From Alkaliphilus sp. (GTDB lineage: Bacteria; Bacillota; Clostridia; Peptostreptococcales; Natronincolaceae), in contig JALNXC010000094.1 in assembly GCA_023230535.1 (NCBI GenBank), positions 1 through 5,879 of the forward strand: DNA of 5,879 nt. Reading direction: 5' to 3'. This document shows, piece by piece, positions 1-4,786 of this stretch. Position numbers and translations under genes: made by a program. Each line of letters opens with the position of its first letter. Position 1 is the stretch's first letter. Below the pieces are notes generated by a model. It saw nothing but the letters and a program-made list of their open reading frames with translations. It was not told where the DNA came from and made no database searches.

Positions 1-1
1 T

Positions 2-1243
2 AATAAATCCCATGGCGCAGCATATGCGGTATTGGCATATCAAACCGCCTACTTAAAGTATTATTATAAGGTGGAATTTATGGCGGCGCTTATGACCAGT
101 GTTATAGGTAATACATCAAAGATAGTGCAGTATATTCGAGATTGTAAAAGACAAGAAATACAGGTATTGCCTCCTGATATCAATAAGAGTTTCGGTAAAT
201 TCATAGTTGAAAACGGGAACATAAGGTTTGCTTTGGGTGCTGTTAAAAATGTAGGTATAAATATGATAGACAGTTTAGTAAAAATCAGAGAAAATGAGGG
301 AGAATTTACAAATTTCCTGGATTTTTGCCGGAGGATGGAATCCGGAGATATAAACAAAAGAGCCGTGGAGGGCCTGATAAAAAGTGGAGCATTAGATACT
401 TTAGGCGCAAATCGTGCTCAACTGCTTTCAAGTTATGAAATAATTATTGACGGGATGCAACAGGAGAGACGGAGAAAGATAGAAGGACAGATAGATATCT
501 TTCAAATGAATAACGGGGCGGATGTTTCATTAAACCAATTTAATTTTCCCGATATACAGGAATTTAATGAAAAGACAAGGTTAGGAATGGAAAAAGATGT
601 CGTAGGATTTTATATCAGCGGGCATCCTTTGTCGGAGTTTGAAAAAGAATTAAAACATATTGTTACCGTTAACAGCGGTGAACTTTTGGAAACAGATGAT
701 AATTCGGGGAAAGCTATATTAAAAGACGGACAATCCGTGATAGTGGGCGGAATAATTACGGAAGTAAATATTAAAACTACAAAGAACAATCAAATGATGG
801 CTTTTGTGATCCTGGAAGACCTATTTGGAAGTGTCGAATGTATTATGTTTCCAAAAACTTTTAAATATTATAACAATCTCATATATGAAGAAAGTTTTGT
901 AATTTTGGAGGGTATATTAAATGTCAAAGAAGAGGAACAGCCTAAGATTTTAGTCAATGCAATCAGCCCTCTATTGAGGATTCCGGAAGATGAATTGAAA
1001 GTTCCGGATAGAGGAAAAAATAAAAAATTATATATTAAGATCAAGCGTAAAAAGGATTGGCATTTGATCGAAGAGGCAAAATCTATCTTCAGACAATACG
1101 GGGGCAGTACACCCATAATAATATACATAGAGGAAGGTGATGAAAAGCTTAAGGCCGGTAAGGAATTATGGGTCAGTCCGGATGATGAATTGGTAAACAA
1201 ATTGTCCGGTCTTTTCGGAATTGAAAATATAAAAGTAGTTTAA
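2..1243 (+). CDS. dnaE: DNA polymerase III subunit alpha (DnaE), C-terminal part, 5' end outside window
   Basis: This is the replicative DNA polymerase catalytic subunit, cytoplasmic, acting in the replisome with the sliding clamp. The frame is open from base 2 to the TAA at 1241-1243, giving 413 residues. DnaE proteins are usually around 1,100-1,200 residues, so this is roughly the last third. The fragment opens in the conserved polymerase motif NKSHGAAYAV, followed by AYQTAYLK and EFMAALMTS, as in E. coli DnaE. Next come LPPDIN and a helix-hairpin-helix region (about residues 75-145). QIDIF at fragment residues 163-167 (bases 488-502) aligns with the clamp-binding QADMF of E. coli. An OB fold follows (about 245-324, VIVGGIITEV through ILVNAISPL), then a C-terminal alpha/beta domain ending in GIENIKVV. 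The TTG at 32 is an internal Leu codon, not a start. No clear terminator follows the gene. The family call is firm. Firmicutes often also carry PolC, which this window cannot show. Confidence 0.97.
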   Translation, partial: NKSHGAAYAVLAYQTAYLKYYYKVEFMAALMTSVIGNTSKIVQYIRDCKRQEIQVLPPDINKSFGKFIVENGNIRFALGAVKNVGINMIDSLVKIRENEGEFTNFLDFCRRMESGDINKRAVEGLIKSGALDTLGANRAQLLSSYEIIIDGMQQERRRKIEGQIDIFQMNNGADVSLNQFNFPDIQEFNEKTRLGMEKDVVGFYISGHPLSEFEKELKHIVTVNSGELLETDDNSGKAILKDGQSVIVGGIITEVNIKTTKNNQMMAFVILEDLFGSVECIMFPKTFKYYNNLIYEESFVILEGILNVKEEEQPKILVNAISPLLRIPEDELKVPDRGKNKKLYIKIKRKKDWHLIEEAKSIFRQYGGSTPIIIYIEEGDEKLKAGKELWVSPDDELVNKLSGLFGIENIKVV

Positions 1244-1260
1244 TTTTAAAACATTACCAT

Positions 1261-1290
1261 ATAACAAAAGGAATTAGTATGTGTTATAAT
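1261..1290 (+). promoter_or_regulatory. Probable sigma-A promoter with extended -10, for the pfkA-pyk operon
   Basis: A perfect TATAAT lies at 1285-1290, preceded by TG one base upstream (1282-1283), which makes a textbook extended -10. The best -35 is ATAACA at 1261-1266 (4 of 6 matches to TTGACA) with an 18-base spacer, acceptable because an extended -10 tolerates a weak -35. Transcription would start near 1297 and leave a leader of about 50 bases before the ATG at 1350. It sits in the only sizeable gap between dnaE and the small protein gene. I found no CcpA cre-like or Rex-like palindrome around it. The motif is seen directly; promoter activity is inferred. Confidence 0.75.
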
Positions 1291-1334
1291 TATGAAATAA
1301 AACAGAACTATTTTTATACTATATTGAAATTATC

Positions 1335-1341
1335 GAGGAGG
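1335..1341 (+). promoter_or_regulatory. Shine-Dalgarno site of the small protein gene
   Basis: GAGGAGG ends 8 bases before the ATG at 1350. This near-perfect site supports translation of a 63-codon gene that might otherwise be dismissed as a chance ORF. Confidence 0.85.
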
Positions 1342-1349
1342 CCTAATAA

Positions 1350-1541
1350 ATGTGGATAGTTATATACATATCTAATACACGTCAATATGCAAATGATATA
1401 AAAAAGGTATTAGTAGAAGAAGGCTTCTTAGTAAAAATTAAACCGATTAATAAAGGTGATAAAGAAGGGACTTGTGAGATTTTGGTGCCTAGGGCGGAGG
1501 CGGAAGAATGTCATTCAGCTTTGTTTAATTTTAGACTTTAA
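1350..1541 (+). CDS. Small DUF2007-like (putative signal-transducing) protein, 63 aa
   Basis: This is a 63-residue soluble protein without signal peptide or membrane segment. The pattern is MWIVIYISNT (first beta strand), a helix around residues 11-26 (YANDIKKVLVEEG), FLVKIKPI (second strand), a charged loop NKGDKEGT, CEILVPRAEAEECHSALF (third strand plus helix). This beta-alpha-beta-beta-alpha layout, with 'GFLVKI' and 'EILVP' motifs, resembles the DUF2007 / putative signal-transducing protein family, a GlnB-like ferredoxin fold. Similar short proteins occur upstream of pfkA in clostridia. It has no catalytic motif that I can identify. As the first gene after the promoter at 1261-1290, ending 25 bases before the pfkA TTG, it is almost certainly co-transcribed with pfkA and pyk. 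A regulatory or ligand-sensing role is only a guess from fold and position. That it is a real gene is well supported; its function is unknown. Confidence 0.8.
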   Translation: MWIVIYISNTRQYANDIKKVLVEEGFLVKIKPINKGDKEGTCEILVPRAEAEECHSALFNFRL

Positions 1542-1550
1542 TATAAATGC

Positions 1551-1559
1551 AGGAGGGGG
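1551..1559 (+). promoter_or_regulatory. Strong Shine-Dalgarno site fixing the pfkA TTG start
   Basis: AGGAGGGGG lies 7 bases before the TTG at 1567. It decides the start: an in-frame ATG at 1456 would add 37 residues overlapping the upstream gene and has no counterpart in the family, whereas TTG gives exactly the usual length. Confidence 0.88.
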
Positions 1560-1566
1560 TCAAACT

Positions 1567-2526
1567 TTGGAAAAGATTGCCGTATTGACTAGTGGGGGAG
1601 ATGCACCCGGAATGAATGCAGCTATACGCGCGGTTGTAAGAAGTGGCATTTATAACAGTGTCAGGATTCTATCGGTAAAGGACGGTTTTACCGGTTTAAT
1701 CAATGCCCAAATTGAAGAAATGAACCTGTCTTCCGTAGCAGATATTATTCATAGGGGGGGGACCATTTTAAAAACAACCAGATGCGAAGAATTTAAAACT
1801 AAAGAAGGCCAGCGAAAGGCCATGAATGTGATTGCGGTTTTAGGTATAGATGGAATAGTAGTAATCGGTGGGGGTGGTTCCCTAGAGGGAGCAAAAGTTA
1901 TAAACTCTTTAGGTATACCTTCTATCGGTGTTCCCGGGACCATAGATAATGATTTGGGATATACGGATTATACAATAGGTTTTGATACTTCGGTTAACAC
2001 GGTAGTAGATGCTATAAGCAAAATAAGAGAAACCTCAATATCTCACGGAAGAGCCAATATTATTGAAGTTATGGGGCGTGACTGTGGGAATATAGCCCTG
2101 TATGCCGGACTTGCCAGCGGAGCGGAAAGCATTATTATACCGGAAATGGAATTTAGTATTGATGAAGTATGCAGAAAACTTTTAAGGGGGAGAAATAGGG
2201 GTAAATTACATAGTATAATCATATTGACCGAAGGGGTCGCGGATCCTATCAAGATAAGTAGTGAAATTAAAGAAAAAACGGGTATTGAGACAAGAGCCAC
2301 TATATTAGGTCACATTCAAAGGGGCGGTAGCCCAACAGCTTTTGATAGAATTCTTGCCAGTAAAATGGGAGCGAGGGCCGTAGAATTGTTGATACGGGGA
2401 GCTAAAAATAGGACAGTAGGGATACAGGGTAATAATATTATTGATATGGATATAGATGAGGCCTTAGGTATTGAAAGTATTTTTGATATAGACAGTTATG
2501 AATTGGCGAATGTATTGTCAATTTAA
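1567..2526 (+). CDS. pfkA: 6-phosphofructokinase (PfkA), with Asp103 replaced by Gly
   Basis: Cytoplasmic glycolytic enzyme that phosphorylates fructose 6-phosphate to fructose 1,6-bisphosphate; family members are homotetramers. From the TTG start it is 319 residues, the usual bacterial PfkA length, and aligns with E. coli/Geobacillus numbering without gaps at the sites checked. Visible residues: GGDAPGMNAA at 10-19; Arg72 and Cys73 in TRC; PGTIDND with Thr125, catalytic Asp127 and Asp129; Arg162; MGR with Arg171; Glu222; Arg243; HIQRGG with His249 and Arg252. Allosteric-site residues Arg21, Arg25, Arg154, Glu187, Arg211 and Lys213 are present, so ADP/PEP-type regulation is plausible; position 54 is not Arg. 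The oddity is the nucleotide-binding loop: GGGGS at 101-105 instead of GGDGS, so Mg-site Asp103 is missing. It also lacks the GGDDS of pyrophosphate-dependent enzymes, so the donor is presumed to be ATP. It lies 25 bases after the small gene and 30 before pyk. The family call is certain; normal activity is not. Confidence 0.96.
   Translation: MEKIAVLTSGGDAPGMNAAIRAVVRSGIYNSVRILSVKDGFTGLINAQIEEMNLSSVADIIHRGGTILKTTRCEEFKTKEGQRKAMNVIAVLGIDGIVVIGGGGSLEGAKVINSLGIPSIGVPGTIDNDLGYTDYTIGFDTSVNTVVDAISKIRETSISHGRANIIEVMGRDCGNIALYAGLASGAESIIIPEMEFSIDEVCRKLLRGRNRGKLHSIIILTEGVADPIKISSEIKEKTGIETRATILGHIQRGGSPTAFDRILASKMGARAVELLIRGAKNRTVGIQGNNIIDMDIDEALGIESIFDIDSYELANVLSI
1754..1761 (+). repeat. Run of eight G inside pfkA
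   Basis: Eight consecutive G encode Arg63-Gly64-Gly65 of the conserved RGGT motif, upstream of Arg72. Homopolymers of this length are prone to slippage in replication, transcription and sequencing. The frame here is intact. The motif could be encoded without such a run, but AGG and GGG codons are common in this window. Confidence 0.9.
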
Positions 2527-2556
2527 CGATATGCCGGTTTATCAGGGGGTGTTAAA

Positions 2557-4311
2557 ATGAAAAAGACAAAAATTGTATGTACTATCGGTCCCGCAAGTGA
2601 ATCAAAGGATGTATTCAGACAGCTTGTAATAAATGGTTTAGATGTTGCCAGACTCAATTTTTCACATGGGGATCATGAGGAGCACGGACAGAGAATAAAT
2701 ACAATAAAAGAAGTGAGATGGGAGCTAAATAGACCCATAGCTATTTTACTAGATACCAAGGGTTCGGAAATCAGGACCGGAAAATTTAAAGACGGGGAAG
2801 TAGAGCTTGTAGAGGGGCAAAATTTTATAATTACTACGAGGGATGTATTGGGAGATAATACAATAAGCAATGTAAGTTATGATGGGCTTCCGGAAGATAT
2901 CGGCGTGGGGGATACTATTTTAATAGATGACGGATTGGTAGGGCTTAAGGTTAAAAGGATAATCAACGATACGGATATTGAATGCATAGTTGAAAATGGC
3001 GGAGCCGTATCAAACCATAAAGGCGTCAATGTGCCTAAAGTGAAGCTCAATTTGCCTGCCATCACGGAGAAGGATAAATCCGATATTAAATTCGGTATAG
3101 AAAAAGATGTAGATTTTATTGCGGCATCTTTTATCAGAAAAGCATCGGATGTTTTAGCTATCAGAGAAATCCTGGAAGACAGCGATGTGCATCATATTCA
3201 AATTATTTCTAAAATCGAGAATCAGGAAGGATTAGATAATATAGATGAAATTATAAGGGTATCCGATGGAATAATGATAGCGAGGGGAGATTTAGGCGTA
3301 GAAATTCCCACGGAGGAGATTCCGCTGGCTCAAAAAGAAATAATTAAAAAATGTAATAGGGCCGGCAAACCTGTCATCACTGCAACCCAGATGTTGGATT
3401 CGATGATAAGAAACCCGAGGCCGACCCGTGCGGAGGTAACAGATGTTGCAAATGCTATATTTGACGGAACGGATGCTATTATGCTGTCCGGAGAAACGGC
3501 TATAGGCAAATATCCCGTAGAGGCGGTAAAAATTATGAGTGATATTGCCAAGCGCACGGAGAGTGCTATCGATTATGAGGAGTTGTTGGGAGCCAAAGCC
3601 GTCGAAAAAGAAACATTAGTAACCGATGCCATCAGTTATGCAACATGTAGAATAGCTGCGGATCTAGGCGCATCCGCTATCTTGACGGCTACGGCGACAG
3701 GGTTTACGGCCAGAATGGTATCTAAATTCAGGCCTGCGGTAACGATCATTGCAGCCGTAACGGATGAACATATCAGGAGGAGACTGTCCCTGAGTTGGGG
3801 TGTCTACACCGTATTGACCAAGCGTTTTCATTCTACGGATGATGTAATAGTTGCGTCGGTGAACAAGGCTTTAGATGCCGAACTCATAGACAATGGAGAC
3901 CTTATAGTTATTACGGCCGGGGTACCTGTAGGAGCAACCGGCACCACAAATTTGATCAAGGTTCATACCATAGGAGAGGTTATTCTATCAGGAACAGTGA
4001 TAGGAGACGAATCTATCACGGGAAGAGTGGCTATTGTAAGCAATTCAGACGATTATGACAAGGTAAAAAGCGGGGATATTTTAGTAGCAAAACATACGGA
4101 CAAAGAGTTGGTTCCTCTCATGGAAAAAGCATCCGCCATAATCACGGAGGAAGGCGGCCTGACAAGTCATGGGGCGATCGTAGGCTTAAACTTACATAAG
4201 ACAACACTGGTCGGTGCATATATGGCGACTAAAAAATTAAACGATGGGGAAATAATTACAATAGACGCCAAAGGGGGATTAGTTTATAGAGGTAAAGCCA
4301 GGGTGTTTTGA
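2557..4311 (+). CDS. pyk: Pyruvate kinase with C-terminal PEP-utilising mobile domain
   Basis: Final glycolytic kinase: phosphoenolpyruvate plus ADP gives pyruvate plus ATP, in the cytoplasm. The 584 residues match the Bacillus/Geobacillus type (about 585), longer than the roughly 470 of E. coli. Order: TIM barrel A domain with ARLNFSH (31-37, Arg32); LDTKGSEIR (65-73); B domain about 74-170; SKIENQEG with catalytic Lys219 and Glu221; IARGDLGVEIP with metal ligand Asp245; TATQMLDSM with Thr277; RPTRAEVTDVANA and LSGETAIGKYP. The C domain runs to about 470. The extra domain (about 472-584) carries GGLTSHGAIVG, like the phosphohistidine domain of PPDK and enzyme I. Glu71 is the residue linked to K+-dependent pyruvate kinases. 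Two deviations: Ser70 replaces the usual Pro of KGPEIR, and the loop after TSH reads LNLHKTTLVGA rather than the common LGIPVIVGA form. The start ATG has AGGGGGT 6 bases upstream (2544-2550). It follows pfkA by 30 bases and is surely co-transcribed. Confidence 0.98.
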   Translation: MKKTKIVCTIGPASESKDVFRQLVINGLDVARLNFSHGDHEEHGQRINTIKEVRWELNRPIAILLDTKGSEIRTGKFKDGEVELVEGQNFIITTRDVLGDNTISNVSYDGLPEDIGVGDTILIDDGLVGLKVKRIINDTDIECIVENGGAVSNHKGVNVPKVKLNLPAITEKDKSDIKFGIEKDVDFIAASFIRKASDVLAIREILEDSDVHHIQIISKIENQEGLDNIDEIIRVSDGIMIARGDLGVEIPTEEIPLAQKEIIKKCNRAGKPVITATQMLDSMIRNPRPTRAEVTDVANAIFDGTDAIMLSGETAIGKYPVEAVKIMSDIAKRTESAIDYEELLGAKAVEKETLVTDAISYATCRIAADLGASAILTATATGFTARMVSKFRPAVTIIAAVTDEHIRRRLSLSWGVYTVLTKRFHSTDDVIVASVNKALDAELIDNGDLIVITAGVPVGATGTTNLIKVHTIGEVILSGTVIGDESITGRVAIVSNSDDYDKVKSGDILVAKHTDKELVPLMEKASAIITEEGGLTSHGAIVGLNLHKTTLVGAYMATKKLNDGEIITIDAKGGLVYRGKARVF

Positions 4312-4366
4312 TGTAAGCGATACGAGGTGCCGTTCTTTTGTATTTTTGTAGATATTTAAAAACCTT

Positions 4367-4374
4367 GAGGGGTG
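4367..4374 (+). promoter_or_regulatory. Shine-Dalgarno site fixing the fxsA ATG start
   Basis: GAGGGGTG sits just before the ATG at 4380, with the GAGGGG core 7 bases away. It argues against an in-frame TTG at 4338, which would add 14 residues ahead of the conserved hydrophobic N-terminus. Confidence 0.82.
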
Positions 4375-4379
4375 AAAAA

Positions 4380-4775
4380 ATGCTGTTTAGATTAATTTTA
4401 CTGTTTACTCTATTACCTCTTATAGATCTTGCTATATTGTTAAAAATAGGTAGTTATATAGGCTTTAAATATACTTTGGCAATTGTAATCGCAACAGGTT
4501 TTATAGGGGCCTACCTTGCTAAAATGGAAGGCAGGTATATTATTACAAGGATAAAATTTGATATAAGCCGGGGGAGAATGCCGGCGGATGAACTCATAGG
4601 GGGATTATGCGTTATTGTAGGAGGGGCTTTTTTATTAGCTCCCGGATTGATAACCGATGCCCTCGGATTTTTTTTGGTTTTACCGGTTACCAGAAACCTA
4701 TTTATTGATGCTATAAAGGGCAGGTTTAAAAAGATGTTGATTGAAAGAGATGTGCGATTTTATTTTAGAAGATGA
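4380..4775 (+). CDS. fxsA: FxsA family membrane protein
   Basis: A 131-residue inner-membrane protein of the FxsA family, named for suppression of F-plasmid exclusion of phage T7 in E. coli; its cellular role is otherwise poorly defined. Hydrophobic segments lie at about 4-22 (starting LFRLILLFTLLPLIDLAIL), 30-46 and 73-105, the last perhaps a re-entrant pair. Family signatures are present: P-L-I-D-L near residues 13-17 followed by LLKIGSYIG; GAYLAKMEG (43-51); GRMPADELIGG (65-75); LLAPGLITDALGFFLVLP (85-102). The tail (about 113-131) is basic and cytoplasmic by the positive-inside rule. It starts 68 bases after pyk, without a clear terminator or promoter between, so it is probably the last gene of the pfkA-pyk transcript. 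The pyk-fxsA adjacency also occurs in Bacillus, where the gene is called ytzA. The family call is strong; any link to glycolysis is positional only. Confidence 0.92.
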   Translation: MLFRLILLFTLLPLIDLAILLKIGSYIGFKYTLAIVIATGFIGAYLAKMEGRYIITRIKFDISRGRMPADELIGGLCVIVGGAFLLAPGLITDALGFFLVLPVTRNLFIDAIKGRFKKMLIERDVRFYFRR

Positions 4776-4786
4776 GCGGAGCCGGG

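Noticed and set aside
32..34. TTG at 32 as start of a 403-residue protein
   Set aside because: The frame continues to base 2 and encodes the conserved DnaE motif NKSHGAAYAV upstream, so this is an internal Leu codon.
1244..1349. Riboswitch, terminator or operator in the dnaE to small-gene gap
   Set aside because: Only the promoter and ribosome site are evident. I found no stable hairpin, T-run or convincing palindrome in the 106 bases.
1456..1566. In-frame ATG at 1456 extending PfkA by 37 residues
   Set aside because: It overlaps the small protein gene, lacks a good ribosome site, adds residues no PfkA has, and the TTG at 1567 gives the exact family length.
4312..4360. Possible terminator or promoter between pyk and fxsA
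   Set aside because: The best inverted repeat (ACG/CGT around AGGTGC) has only three pairs, and no -10/-35 pair stands out, so read-through into fxsA is the simpler reading.
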